A stretch of 64,000 nucleotides of DNA from Struthio camelus (GCF_040807025.1 NC_090942.1:68404911-68468910); one strand, 5' to 3'. Positions 11,795 through 26,700 are shown, counted from the stretch's first letter. A program made the numbers and translations. The notes: a model not told the origin generated them from the sequence alone.

Positions 11795-14700
11795 GTAAGT
11801 TGAACACAGAACTGGCTTCAAGGAAATTCATGTTCTCTCTGTGCTGATCACCAAAGTAGATTTTTTACCAGCTGATGAGGGAATGGCCTTATTTCTTACT
11901 GGCAACCAAGACTAGCAACACAGAAACAAGGCTTAGTTTGGATACCCATCATCTGTCTGCCAGGTCAGTTTGGGTGCTGTTTGCCATCGTGCTTCAGCTT
12001 AAGGGAAGTCATCTACTCCAAACTAGGCATCAAAAACTGAGATATTGAAAACAAAACTGACCACTTGAGATTTCCACCTCAATGGTAAGCCTTTCCTGTG
12101 GAGCAAGTCACATCATTCAAAGTCAGCCATCTGTTGCAGACCTAATGAATAATGAACTTCCCTCTGGATGTTCCTATTTCTCATCATTAGCTGTAAATGG
12201 AAGGTTGGAATGTAGTTTAGGCATAAACACCTAACTCTGAGATGCTCAGAGCAGGAGATGGTTCATCCCTTTGGGAGGGGGGGAGTCTCTGTACTGGAGG
12301 GGAAAGTTGGCTTGCATCCCTACATTGGTACTCTGCTGAGTCAGAAAATGAACTAATCAGCTCATAATTTGACTTGTCGTTATTTAGATTGCCTGTGTGT
12401 AGCAAGGAGAATATCAGACAGTCATAATCGTGCAAATTAATTGGAGTAACTATTTCTGAAGTCTGAAGTCAGATCTATGTGAGGATCTTTGCCAGTATGG
12501 TCTAAAATCTTCTAGAAGCGCAATTAAAAAATAAAGCACAAACATTTCCATTCCTGCACTACTATTTTGCCCTAGGGAAAAAATCCCTTGCTTTTGCTAG
12601 GATAGCTTATTTTGATAGCAGTAAACTACAGCAGTAAAAGTACATTTTTGCTGATATAAACTGCACCTATTTTGTAGGGGGCATTGCTGGTAATAGCTCT
12701 CTGGTAAATCTTTTAGAGCAGATCTGGCTTTAGTGTTGAGGGGTTATAAAGTGACACTGTCTCATCAAAACATACTTGATCTCTTTAGTTCTAAAAAGTC
12801 GCTTTTATTGTGAGTTTACATGAAGGACATTAAGCGGTTCGTTGAAGTTCTACATGGCCTGTTGGGTAATGGAGAAGTTATCAGGAGAACTTTAGAAGTA
12901 AATGTGATTGCTTTGGATTAGAATATGGAGGTGAGTAACTCTTAAATAAAAAGTAGGCTACTGCTTTACTGGAAACACTCACCAAAAAAAGAGGTAAAGA
13001 TTGACTTACTACAAAAGGAATAGAAGGTCTTTGCATTATTTATCAGGTTTGGTTGACTGAAATTAATCTTAGGTGGCAAAGCTATTTAAAAATATATGTT
13101 GTCCTTTTAACCCATCATATTTACCTTAGTTATTACTCTCGGTAATTCTTTTTTTTTAATATAAAATATTAATACAAAAAGATACAATCCAGAAGCAGCA
13201 TCGGGACATCTTATGTCAATAACGCTTAAATTTGGCCTGTGGGTGGGCCCTTGTGACCCAGCAGATGGGCAGAAACTGGATTTGTTGCACCTGCAAAGCA
13301 CACAGGAAGCATCTGGGAAGTTGTCTTAGAACTGCTGTTTATTATGTGTGCAATATGTCATGGTTTTCCTAATGTGATATTTAAAATACTGCCTGTCTCA
13401 TCGGATTGTATGCAGTCTGCATCCTGCTGTAATGCTGGGTAGTGCTATATATTAAAGGTGTGCAATGCTCACTTCGCTAAAGATCTTTAAAAGAATGCAC
13501 TCAGGTTCCATCCCCACCTTTTCCCACACCCGCTTGCGCCTATTTTTTAAACCTTTTTTAGGCTTCAAAAGCAACCTGTTGCATCTGGACACACTAATAG
13601 TATTAATTATAACGGAATCCAGGTGTCTTCATCTCCCTATACAGCTTGAAAAGAAAGTTCAAAACTGCATAGAATTCATGGTGGAGGGATTAACACACAC
13701 GTACACCAGATGCTGTGCAGTCACATCCTATGTGAATGTCTCCTCTCGGACACTAGCCATTCTCTCAAACCTGTTTTCCCACACCTTTCCTGGATCATCA
13801 GTCACATTCACAGAGATCATCGGCTGTGCTAGAGCATTAGGTGACTCATGAGATGACCGAATGGAAAACTAGGCAGAGATTCCACACTCACTCTTCCTAT
13901 GAGTTTGTGTCTGTTTTCTACCTAGCTCTCCGAATTATCTTTTCATTCAACCTGGTATAGAGCACGCACTGAGAAACTGTGATCTACTGGAGAGATCAGT
14001 TCTGTGCTGTGTATATAGGGTAACTAGTATTCTGCAGACCCTAAATGAATATAAGTTAAGAAATAAATGAAAATATGCAGAGTATTACAAGCAGATATTT
14101 CTTTCTGCCTGTGCTATGAGACGTTATGAAGAGTGTTTTGATTTTTAAACTTAAGGCTAAGAGAAGATAAAAGGTCAAGACCTAAAAGCATTTTCTGTCC
14201 TCTTTAGAGAGGTTTCAGTGATCATGCATGGTACAGATCAGGGAGAACCAGATCTGCAATACTTAAAGCATGTGCAGTAACAACATTGCTTGTGAGAGGA
14301 CATGTAACGAAACCGTCTGGCATGGGGAATTCGGAGACTTACTCTGTAGCGTTCCTTATATCCACTCCTGCTTCTAGTGTGGAAATTTGATTGCAAATAT
14401 GAAATTTCACTGCCTATGAGTTTTGAGAAAGAGGAACTCCATGATTTTGAAAAGAAGGATTTGCTATTCCCATGTGGGAATCTGCCTCTCATTATTCTCT
14501 GGAAATAGGCTATCTATTCAAGTAACTGTTCCTTGTGATTTAAGCTTGCATAAAAATTTGTTTTGGAAAGCACAGGCAGGGTGGAATCTTTAGGGTTTTT
14601 TTCCGTGAGAGTCCTAGATTGAAAAAACGTTTCCATTTTCTGTTTGCACGTAATGAAGACAGGTAGGTGCCAGAAGATGAGTGTTCTTAGGAAGCACTGG

Positions 14701-17700
14701 ATGATAATGGTTGCATAAGCCCCTGATTTTGTTCACATTTTGTAGAATAAAGTTGTATGCCATTATTTTCTTGCCTTATATGAATATTGGACAGTGCATA
14801 ATTAAACAATGCAGACAGATTTCTCAGATGAAAAGACCCAAAAGAATGGTCTATCTAAAAATGAAGAATCACCTTCTCCCCTTTTTTAGTCCCCATGATC
14901 AGTGATACAAAGCAGCCTGATACTACTTTCTTTTAAGTTTCACATTATGTACATATTTAACTCATATGTATAGGTTCAGTTTTGCTGAGATAGAACTTGA
15001 AAAACTGAGATAAATATGGATCATTCAGAACACCTTACATAAATTTATAGCCTGTGGGATATTCTGTAAAAAGACAGGAAATAAAATATTATGAACATTT
15101 GAAATAAATATTTAGGAGCTCAGCTTGCTATTGCAGGAAGAATGGGAGGAAACTTATTCTTTGCCATATTGTATCTATCCATATGTAAAGCACTCTAATA
15201 TTCAGTACAGCAGTTCTTATGAAGAAAAGCCTCATAACTCTTACATGCTTTGAGCATGTTAAGACTACATTTTCAAGGGGAAAGGGAAATGCCTAGAAAA
15301 AATATTCACTGAAATCTTGGGTATGCTCAAAGGACTTATTCCCTGCTGAATGTGGAGTAACACACAACATGTCCTGTGCGCTTGTTAGCATGATCTAATC
15401 AGAGTTTAGCAAACTCATCTATTCATAGGAAGGACTGTCTCGCCCTCTGTAATACAGGCTTTGAGATGTATGTGTACGTGAATGTTCTGACACAGGCTCG
15501 TGTAATTGTCTGAAGGGGCTGGAAAACATCAAATAGATGTTAAACACATTGAAATTTAAAATCTTTCAGAAAGTGAAACAAATGGACGAGCCAACTGAAT
15601 GATACTCTTGATGCTTCTCGTCATGTCACTGAGAAGAGTGTGGCTCTGGCTTCTGTATGTCCTCTGATTGGTGTAGCTGCAGATAGCAATAAGGTCACTC
15701 CTGAACCTTTTCTTGTCCAGCTCACTCAGCCTCTCCTCATGTGCCATGTACTCCAGCTCTGACTATCTTAGTGGCCCTCCACTGGGCTTCCGCCAGTAGG
15801 TCCATGTCTTTCCTGTAATGGGGAGCTCAAAACGTGACTCTTCTCCAGATGTGGTCTCCCAGGTGTGGAATAGAGGGAAGATCACCTCCCTGGACCAGCT
15901 ATCTACTTTCTAGCCAGTCAGCCCCAGCCTGTCCTGTAGCATTGGGGTTATCCCATCCCAGGCGTAGGACTTGCATTTGCTTTTGTCTAATTTCATGAGC
16001 TGCTTGCGAGTCCATTTCTCCAGCCTGTGCAGGTCCCTCTGAGTAGCAGCCCTGCCCTTCAGCGTACTGCCCGCTCCTGCCAATTTGGCGTTATCCACAT
16101 TGCATAAATGAATGCCAAGGGAATATATCTAAATGATCTGAATCATTCCTAACACAGAAAGTCAAGCAGTCTTAGAAGTTTACTTTTACATAGGCACGGC
16201 TGGATGATAGAAAACCAAAATCAGATGCTCAGAAAAGTTGTGGAGCCTTTACTGAGTTCTGTGTTTCTGGCTTTACTGCAGTAAGAACAAACTTCACAAA
16301 GTAAGACAAATCATTTTAAAACTTAAAAAGTGCACTAGAACACTAATTCCTAGGCTACTCTTTCAATCTGTTGTGAATGAAATTTGCTCCAGTGCTAACA
16401 GCCCACACACAGCCCCTGTGTATCACCAGACCTCTAGCTGATGGCTGAAGCTGATGTTTCTCAATCTGTGGGTCACTTGCAAAATTATGGAAGAGATGCT
16501 CCTGGTGGAAAGAGGCATTCCTTGCACACTGCTTGAACATGCTAACTGCAGGGGGGAGGCTGGGGGCACAAGTAGCAGAGGGAATCAGGAGAGGACGTTG
16601 CAAGGCAAGGAAATTTGGGGAAAAATTGGATTAAGTGATCATAGACCCCTTCTGTCAGGTGAATTTGTTCCTCTCTCTGTCATAGTGAAGGTAAATTTTA
16701 CCCAGCTTTTCCTGCTGCAGATACCCAATTCATGGTAAAGTAGCGTATCGGACTGTTCTCCCAGTGCTCTGTGTTCTCCCAGATTACATCAGAGTTATAA
16801 GAGCTATGGCCTCGATCCTGCAAAGTGCTGCATATGCTGGCCTTGCTCCAGGAAAGCACTTCAACCAGTAATTAATTTTCAACTTGCATGCATAAAATTT
16901 AAGTATGTGTTTAAGTGCTCGGCCAGAGCACTTGGTATCTTGCAGGCCTAAGCCGTCTTAGAAATTGTTGGATCTGCTTTTTTTAATATAATTCAGTCTG
17001 TCATATAAAAAGATGCCATAATCTTTCCCTCTCTACCCCCACTTTCAGGAGACAAACATTGTTCTTGGATCAAACAAAAAAAAGGCCATTTAGAAAAAAA
17101 AGAGCAATTAAGAGGGCTGCCCTGTGTTCAGAGTGCATACTTGTGGTTAATGGGAACTTTTAGTGCTGCTGAGTGGATCACTTAATCCTTTTATTTTTGT
17201 AGCTGGCATTTCCTACATTTTTGCCAAACATCAATACCTTTATAAAGCGGTCATCTGTTTTTGATTTATAAAAATGTGTCATGAAACTCCAGCCAAGGAA
17301 TCCAAAAGTTTTATAAATTGACAAGCTAGCTAGTCTTTAATTAGCGTGAGGAAAAGTCGCTCTTTGTTTGTTTTTGCTTCACTCGGGTAATTTATACGGA
17401 GCACCACTGAAGAAGAAAAAGACTTGCACAACTGGTTTTACTTAGCTTAATGCACAGGCAAAATATCCTTCCAGTTGTATAACTAGAAAGAGAAAAAAAT
17501 CTGCAAAGCCACGTATATTATCAGCTGAAATTTGCACCTTATAAACAAGATCTGGTTACCTGATCATGTTGCTCAGATGAAATCCAAGGCCAGCCAAAGC
17601 GGCAAGGTGCTCACGTATTTTCTGTGCGCCAGAGTCCTTTGTTGCTTTTTGTAAGCTGTGCTACTTGCATGCTTTGTACACTCAACACAAGGAAAATGTT

Positions 17701-20700
17701 ATTCTCATCCAAATAAGCATCCTTAGATATTTGTTCAGGAAACTTCTTTTTCCAAGGAAAGAGCAGTACTGGAGAAATTGTAGCTCAAATAAACATCCTT
17801 AGATATTAGCTCGGGAAACCTTCTCCTTTTTCCAAGGCGATAAAAGCAGGGTAATACTGGACAAATTGTAGCTCATCAATGTAGCCATCCCTCAGATATC
17901 TCTGTTCATAATCATTACGATCTGAAGCACAGACTAATATTAATGTGAGCTGCTCGGGATCCCAGACAGAGATCTCAGACAGATTTAACTTACTAATACT
18001 TTTGATTTAAAAGTAGTAGTTTAACTAAGACGTAAGTCTTGATATATAACAGCATTTTTGTCTAGGAATATGCAAGGACTCTGCAGAGTTTTTAGAAAAT
18101 GTACTTTATACTTGGGGACCCTTTTGCTAACTTGCCCTTCACACACCTTTAACTCCTGATTGGATGGATGAGGCAGAATTTGATATATTTGCCATACAGA
18201 GAAATACTGAGAGTAGGACTACAGGACTGGAGAATTTTATAGAATATCACGGTTGTGACTCAGCAGACAAAGACCTAACACTGATTGTCTGACAGGCAAG
18301 ATAAAATATTTTTTGCTCCTCAGTGTGAGGTTTTGGGGAATACACTATTTCTCGGGGTGTTTTGCCTTTGTTGGGATTATTGGATAATGCCCAGGGCGAC
18401 AGTCACCAGACAGCTCAGCCTCTCAGCTCCTTTCTCTTCCCCTCACGGCTGCCATTCAAATCAAAAACGGGGAATCACTGCAGGGAGCCTGTGGGCTGCT
18501 CCAGGGACTTTAAAAACCGATACGTGGAAAGTGCATGTGCCAGCATATAAAATTTAGCATGTATCCCATGTCCGCATGTATCCAGTGGCCACAGCCCCCT
18601 CCCCGCAGTCCCTCATGCACAGAGAAAGGCCAAGGGATTTGGTCGGGCTCAGGGGATGCTGGTTACGCACGCTACGGAGAGCAGGCGCGAGTTAATTATT
18701 TAGTCTTTGCTGAAAAGAACAAGACAGGGATTTTTAACGTCTCTTTAAAGTGGTTAATCAATGGGTGACCTAAACATCTATTAAAGGAACTTTTCTTTTC
18801 TTTTCTTTTCTTTTTTTTTGAATTTCATTATTTCCTATATTTTCTGTCATGCAGGTCCCGAGGGAAGAAGGAGGAGGCTATAATCCTGCTGAGGGATTCC
18901 ATTAAATACGGCCCAGAGTTCGCAGACGCTTACTCAAGCCTGGCTTCCCTGTTAGCTGAACAGGTAACTGATATTGTCCAAAGCTCACGTTCCTTCTGCA
19001 CGTGATGCCATCACGTTGCAGTTGCGATTCTCAGCCGAATGCCTGAGAAACGCTCTCACCTCGCACACGTGCACTGATTCTGTGGCTGTCTGGAGAGATT
19101 TTTTGGGCTGCTTTAGAGCTGACTTTTCCAGTATAGGAAGTAACTCATTCTCGGTGAGTAATGACACCCACCTGATGTGGCTTTGAATTAAATTGCTATT
19201 AAAATTGTGAGTAAATATCTTTTTTGCAGCTCGCCATGTCTTTAGCAAAGGCTTGATCCATTATTATAGCGCGCCTAGAGTATTTTGACAGCAGAATAGA
19301 TGAGCCCTTCCCCCCCCCCCCACAAACGCACAAATAACATTTAGATTTTATAATAAAACACTCCAAAGTTAGGAAATGTCAGAAATAAGGTTGCCTCTGC
19401 AGCCTGGATTCAGCCCTTTGCATATATGCATTAGGATACAATTACGCTAACTATGCTGGTAGATGCTCACGTACTGGGAGTGGGAAGGTTCACTTGCTTT
19501 ATGTTGCTCTTAATGAGCAGCTGTTCGATATTTTATTTAACTTCATTGTTCAATATGTGGCCCCAGGCCTTATTTACTGCGCACCGTCCAGACTGTACTC
19601 TGGAAGCAGGATTACTCATTTCCTCTAGGGCTTTTTCACCATGCTTATTATTCCAGTCTCTTAATACTCTCTGTACATTATGTAATTTATTTCTTCAGGA
19701 TCCCTGTGAGGTGAACTATTGCTGTCCCCATTGAAGAAAAGGGAAATGGAGGCACCAAATGCTTGAGTTCAAAAGAAGCCGTGGAGTGTGGGTGCGCACG
19801 TGGAGACCGCTAGGGCTTGGTTTTCCTCAAGCATGCAGCAGCGGCCGAAGGGGGCTGTGCTTCCGGCATTGCTCCCACGGACTTCAGCTGCATCTTGCTC
19901 TGGGCCTCAGGGAATATCATCTTTCATTATTTTCCACTAGTCTCGTTAACAGAATTGGCTGGAACCTTCTCTCCAAAAAAGGAGATGGATAATTTTTGGC
20001 AAAATTATAAGCAAGGGTCTTATTCTGGCTTCTTTAATGATACAGGCACTCCACAAAATCCACCTTTGATAAATATGGAATACTGAAAGATGTCGTGCTA
20101 TTTTCTTCTCCCTTTTAAGTGACTTTCAAATATTATCAGATATACAGCTGCAGAGACCTGGAAATATAGTGTATGAATTGAAAGAACCTCGTTGAATGGG
20201 GTCTGTGATTTGAATCAGCCCTTTAATGAAGTCTCCTGCAAGTATAGGAAATGAGTTCTGCACAGTAATACCTGGTTTTAATACTAATTGAATTAATTAA
20301 TTAGAACCATTGGTCATAAGGTCAACAGAGCAATAAAAACATTATAGAGTCCCAAGGCCGTCTGCCCAAAGCAAATGTCGTCAGTAAGTCCAGCAGTAAT
20401 TCACCTACTCTTACGTATAGTTTGTTCATCCTCTTGTGGCTTGAGTAAGTGGAAGGGAAAAAAAGATAGTTCGTACAGTTTCCTCAGAAAATAACGATTT
20501 CCTGCAGGCTTTTAACACCTTCTCAAGTTCAGCCATAGCAGATGACTACGTTGATTGTGTCCTTGCCCAGCCATCCTAGTGACCGCAGTCAGAGCCATCC
20601 GGCAGTACACGCTGCTCGCTGTGGCTGAGGGAATCACTCCCTGTCGCTGTGCAGTTCCTGGAGGGGTACGGGCAGAGATTTTGGCAGCTCCAGCCCAAAG

Positions 20701-23700
20701 GGTGATATATGTGCCAGAAGAGAGAAACGGGATCCTGTTTTTCCGTTTGAGGTTTCCCTCCTTGCCTGAGCAATAGTTTCCGAAAGGGCTAAAAGTTACA
20801 AAGCTGTTTTTCTTTCTGCTTGTAGCCCAGAGTTCTTCTCACACCTCTTCAGCTATCACTTGATGCCAGGCAGCATGCACAAAGTTATCCCAGTGGGCTG
20901 CATTCACAGACTCACTGCATAGCTTTGAGGAAGGGAATATGAATTCCCTCTTTCGGGGACATGAGAGAAAGGGGGCTGACGTGCTACAAGTTGCATATTT
21001 AAATAACTCTCATGAAGGGACCATGCTTGTGACAAACTCCTGTTCCTCTAGCTGTGTGCTAAGGCTAAGAAGGGAGGAAGCAGGTGGAAGTGACATGCTG
21101 AAATAGTGTCCTGATTGCCTTGGTTGGTCCTGCACGGTGTGTTCCCCCGTAATTTAAAGGCTGTGAGTCTGAAATCGGGCTTACGGTTCCTTTCCTTCTG
21201 TGGCGGTGAAAAATGCTCTTAGGAGGAATGCCTCATGCTCCAGGGAGTTAGGCTGTAACTCAGTGTAATTGCCCTTTTCTCTCTTTGGTAGTTGATTCTG
21301 AAACAAGAACAGACTCGGGGAAAAAAAGAAAGAACACATTGTATAAAACAGTTTGCCTTTTCTGTGCCTTTTGTAAGTGCTTGTCCTTCTTACAGCTTTC
21401 TCTACTTGATCTCATAACTGAGTCACAGTGTGGTGTTGTAGTCCATGACAGTCTGTTGCCGTTTCAGTGCTGCTAATATCAGAAATCAAACATTTTTGTT
21501 TGCCAGTTTCACGCTGCTGTAACAACACTGGTTCCCTTGGCTTTACTCAGGCCCTCTTGAGTACACCTTCTTGCCTGCTTTTGAGGTTTCATCAGCCAGC
21601 TCAAGCTACCTGATGGCTTTTTCAAGCTCTAGCTTCCGGAATCAAGTGTTGGGGTTTTTTTTGCTTTTTGTTTTTGGTAAGAATATTAGCATACCCTAAG
21701 AAAAAGAAACTCTTTAACCTAGCTGCAGAGGAAGCCCTACAGATGTGACTCAGACATACGGAGACTGAAAAACAGCCCCAAAAGAGCCCTAGACTTCAAA
21801 ACCCGGGATTTCAACTGAGAGATCCTCAAATGCATAATTTTCTTAAAATCATAGAAATCTCATACATTTTTCAAGGCAGCCTTCTGAGTTTTGTGAGCTT
21901 GATGAATGTTTTATAAAGGTCTGGGAGTGGAATTGTTAAGTGTTAATGAGAATCAAGCCTTGGTTATCTTATTGCATTTCTCCTAAGGGCCAAGGGATAG
22001 GCTGCAAGGGAGAAGGCTCTGGCACACCCTTCTTAACTTCTGGCTGGACTTAATAGAAATACTTGGTTAGAGAAATCGTTCCAGACTCTGCATTGAGCCT
22101 TCTGCATGCGAGGCTAGGATGTTAGATGCCAAAAAAAAAAAGAGTTTTACGAATGCACATGCAGTGCAACAATGATAAAAGTGCACATAATGCTAAGTGC
22201 CAGTGAGTGTAAATACTTTGAGTTGGGACACTGCTAATCTAGTGTAACAGAGCACTTCCTTGTTTTGAAGATAGGATTTAGGATCAGTAAATTAAATGCA
22301 GAAAACTTGCATATATGCATGCAAAGCCACATACCGCTGCTGAAAATTAAAATTAGAGGAAAAGAAGTCAATACAGAAATCTCTGAAAATATACCTGTTA
22401 ATGTCTCTCTGACATAGATATTTTGTGAGAAAGCTGCTCATCATTTTAGTCACTTCTGATGACTGCTACACTTTCCTGACCCCACAGACTCATGATGTTA
22501 AATCCATATAAATTTATCCAAAATGTCCAAACTTAGGCACTTCTTTAAAATATGTTTCTGTGTTTTATCACACACTATCTTTTCTGCTGGCTGACCTTTA
22601 TCATGTACATGTGAAAGCATTTAACTGTGACAAACCATTTGCTTTTATCAAGTCATAGTCTTCAAATGCTATTAATTCCAGCTTTCAAGTTCTGAAATAG
22701 GAGGTGGGAAAGGAGTCCACGCGTTTAAACAACTACAGACCACATGCCACTGTCAGGTACAATCTTTAAATCCAGAGAGAGCCCAGTATGCTCTGAGATT
22801 TGCAGGTTTTGAGGAGAGGAGAATTCAGAGCTGGGATAAACAGCAGAAGCAGGTCCGTTTCCCACAGAGAATTAACAAAGTCGTCTGAGAAAAATATTTT
22901 TTCGGGGACTGCCTTGACTGCTAGAAGTGGTCTTTGTCTCACTTTGGTGTGTGGGGACGTCTGAGAGGACACTGTCCCCACAAAGCCCACCTCCTTGGCA
23001 GGTGCCAGTGGCAAGGTGCAGCAGGTCACTGGGAGCCCTGGTAGGGTGGTACGTTAGTGGACCTATCTCTCGTTTCAGTATGGTTTCAGCTCCCAACTGC
23101 GAGATTTCTCTGGGTGTCTCCAAGCCCACCTCAGCGGGCGTTTTGCCTGGGGCTTCAGGAAGAAGCTGTGGGGGTTGTCCTCATGAGGATCTTCCAGCCA
23201 ACCTGGGTGGACCAATCGAGAAAAGAGCCTTGCTGCTGGAGGTTTAACCCTCTGCACCCTCCTTGCTTCCACTGTAAAAAGCCTTCCCCCCATAAATAAC
23301 ACCGCAATAGCAAAGCTCTGAGATTGAGGGGAAAAAAAAATGCAATAACTGTGGTGTTAGTGAGCATGCAGGCAGCTGGCACGTACTGTCTGGCTAGAGG
23401 GAAATGAAAACCTTATTTGGTTGCTGCTTGATCTGAACTAGACACCTTATTTTCATTTCGGGACCTGGATGCCCATGCACGTAGCACAGACTAGACCGAG
23501 CACAGTCCATAGGATGCTTATTTGGGCAAGATGGTCCCCCCAGAAGATCTATATTTTCCAGAAACACTCGGCGCCATCAAACCTCATTGAAATCTGTGCA
23601 AAATGAAAAGGCTCATAGTCTTTCACATCTGAAAATCAGGCCAACTGTAGATCCCAGTGATCTACATCTCACACATTGACAAAAGCTGCTTTTAATCTGA

Positions 23701-26700
23701 ATCTGTCTTATTTGCCCCTCTCCCTCTTTGCCCCCAGTCTTCCTCCTTCTTCCCCCACTCCCCTGCACTAGCTCTCTCCATCCCCCAGCTGTCACGCACT
23801 CCAAGCTTTTGTTCGTCATGTTTTTCCTGCTGCTTAGGGAACCAAAAGCAGAGCTCCTGAAGGGAAAAGCTAGCCAGCAAGATGCTCATTAAACAAATAA
23901 ATGAAAATATATCATCCCCCAAATAACAGATATTTCTTAACCCTGTCACTGTGCATTTTCTGGCTGGGTGTGTGCCTGGCTGAGCCTCTCTGACATTACG
24001 CACAAGCCACTGAAGCTCTTAAAAAGCAACCTTTTCCATCTGCTATTATTGTTTTACAGATAGCTCCAACTGCAAATGTATGGGGAAAAATTGTCTGGTG
24101 TGAGGTACCAGAGAGCAGATTCTGATCTTTTAATTGCATCCAGGACGTGGTGTGCAATTTTGGCCTCCTCAAGGCAGTGGCTACTGCCAGGTTCACCCGA
24201 GGAGCTGTAAGCACCCAGTCTGGTGCTGGGGAGAGAAGAGGATTTGCAGTGATTCAACCCAGGCAGTGTCCAGACTGCCCTCAGGAATTACCTCTCTCCC
24301 CCGAGAGCTATAGGGCAGCCTGGGACCCCCAACTTCAACACCTTGGCTAGTCCCTGCGGCTCGGTGGGGTGGGCCAATGCCCTGAACTCCCCATGCAGTG
24401 AGGGAGGAAGGTGGCCCCTGCAGTATAGTACCGTAAGTGGGTATTTTCATGAAGTGCAGGTATGCGGCTGATGATGCTGACACTGTTTCTGCCACAGCTA
24501 AGATATCTCCTTCTGTTTTAAGGAACGACTTAAAGAAGCAGAGGAGGTTTATAAGGCCGGCATAGAGAATTGTCCAGAGAGCTCCGATCTGCATAACAAC
24601 TACGGTGTTTTCTTAGTTGATACTGGTAAGTGAGATGGAGCAAGGGATTTTCTCTCTCTGACTTATTTGCTTTGATGTGTTTTATTTAATAGTACATTTT
24701 TAAAAGATCGTCAAGAAATTCCAGAGCAGTGGATATGCTTCTACCATAGCTTAGAAATAAATATCTCTGCTCTGCTGAGATGGCACAGTATACTGAAATG
24801 TGCAGTCAAAGCAGTGACTGTATGGCAGTGTCATCCAGCCTGTGTTTCCTACAGTATTTCTCACCCTATTAACACAGGCAGTTGCCTTCTTTAATTTGAG
24901 CTAGGCAGCATCCCGACAACGCTGCCATTTCTCCAGGAAAGCACGGCCACATAAAACAAAATCCCAGACACGCAAATGGATCATTATGGTCTTTGGGGCG
25001 CTTGCTGCTCTACTTGGTGACAAAGCAGCTCTTTGCCTATGAAGGCTAAGTGTCACTGCTGTAAAACAAACATGGCTTTTAAGCCAAGATCATCCATGAA
25101 AACAAAACGTAAGATCCTATGGGATGAATTGATTTCTCAGGAACTCCATAGTGAAATACAAAGCCTTTCTCTTCTGGGCTATTGATTCCCATCCAACTTC
25201 CAAGGACTCAGGCACTTCCTGGCATTCACATAATAAAAAAGCCCACCACTGTAATTGCCACCTTTTGTTGACAGCTTTATAAGCAAGTCCAAGTCTGAAC
25301 TGAGAAACTAGTAGAAACTGCTCCTTTACCCACGTCCCTCCGGAACAGAGCTGAAAGTCACTAATGACGTATTGCAGGCTTAATGAGTGCAGTTGCTACC
25401 AATTCTGCCCCTTTCATACCATGTCAGGCTCTGGTAATGCTAGGGAAGGAAGGCCAGTGGCAAAGAGCAGTGTCCATCCTTCTGTAGGCAGCAGTCCTAC
25501 CTTCGAGTTGATGCTCAGCTATCATGCTTCTTTGATATCAGTGTGAAATAAATGAGTATGAGTGTTTGTGATCAAAATAGGAAACATGGCATTAATGACA
25601 GAGGCAGAGATTCTAAGTTTTTGTCCTGCCAAAATTCAAACGTTTAAAATAATAAAAATTTGTCAGTAATTCCACTCTGACATTATGCTCCTCTCTGCTT
25701 CCCAACTCAGCTAAAATGCTCTCTCTATTCCTGCCAAAATTATTTATTCCAATAAAGTGTATTCCACCTTCCTTTTGCACTTGTATATTCTGCCAAAGTA
25801 AAAACTGTTTTTTTCCATTTTATTTCTACATTTCCCTACATACAAGCAATTAAAAAACCCTGAATTTTGATACTTTAGGCATGATCTGTAAATAATCCTT
25901 CTGAAGACAAGATGAAGTGTGAAGGAAGTAGCTTGCCTGGGAGTCCTGGGCTTCAGTGGTGGGGCTAGAGGGAATCACCGTGAAGCACTACTCCAGTTCA
26001 GTTGCAGGATTTTGTGCAGCAAGCCTCAAGCTGACATCAGCTCTGGGGAGCCGTACCTCTAGCTAACTCTGCAGTGCAAGTAGACACTCAGTGTGCCTCC
26101 CTTAATGACATACGTTACCCGCATGCATTTAACAGCGTAGGCATTGGCTGACCTTAAGGACTTAGGTGTATGCCCAGCTGCTTCCCAGCATGTTTTGTAG
26201 ATGTGATTTTCAAAAACATCTGTCTGCTCAGCAGCAGGAGCAGAATGGGGCTGCTGCTGGATATTTAAAAAAATTCTACCCTGGATGACCTGTTGTTGGC
26301 CTTTGATGAATCGTAAGTGCTTCTGAGTCTCCCAACAGACTACTCTCTTCTCTCCTTTAAAGGAAAGACTGAGAAATGTTAATATTACTGTTATGTTGCA
26401 TAGATAATCTCAAGAAAAATCAAACTAAATCTGAAATGCTACAAAAATAGAAATTCAGCAACATATGTTCAATGCTCCAGCAAGTGCGGGCCTTTTTCAA
26501 GTTCTTTATTCCAGGTAGAAATGGAATTAAATACACTGTAAATTGATTTGACTTAAAAAATACCAATACTGTAAGGCTTTGCTGGTGGACAAAGCTCTGT
26601 GAGTGTCAGTTTTCACCAGAAATATCTGGTCTAAAGTATGCAGACTAGTTAAATGATCATTGTGGCTAAAAATGGGATGTTCACATTGCTGAAATGTCGG

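Larger units (their letters stand above)
11795..18854 (+). other. TMTC1 intron, about 7.1 kb
   Basis: No exon recognised. It holds a CR1 fragment (15545-16110), a tandem repeat (17710-17920) and a pyrimidine microsatellite beside the 3' splice site. An open frame at 13465-13851 (128 codons) has no domain, signal or splice context and is probably chance. A low-CpG A/T-rich stretch at 17170-17560 looks like a possible conserved noncoding element, but nothing in a single sequence proves it. Confidence 0.75.

Noticed and set aside
13465..13851. 128-codon frame in a TMTC1 intron
   Set aside because: No homology I recognise and no splice sites fitting TMTC1 phases; composition is like the rest of the intron.
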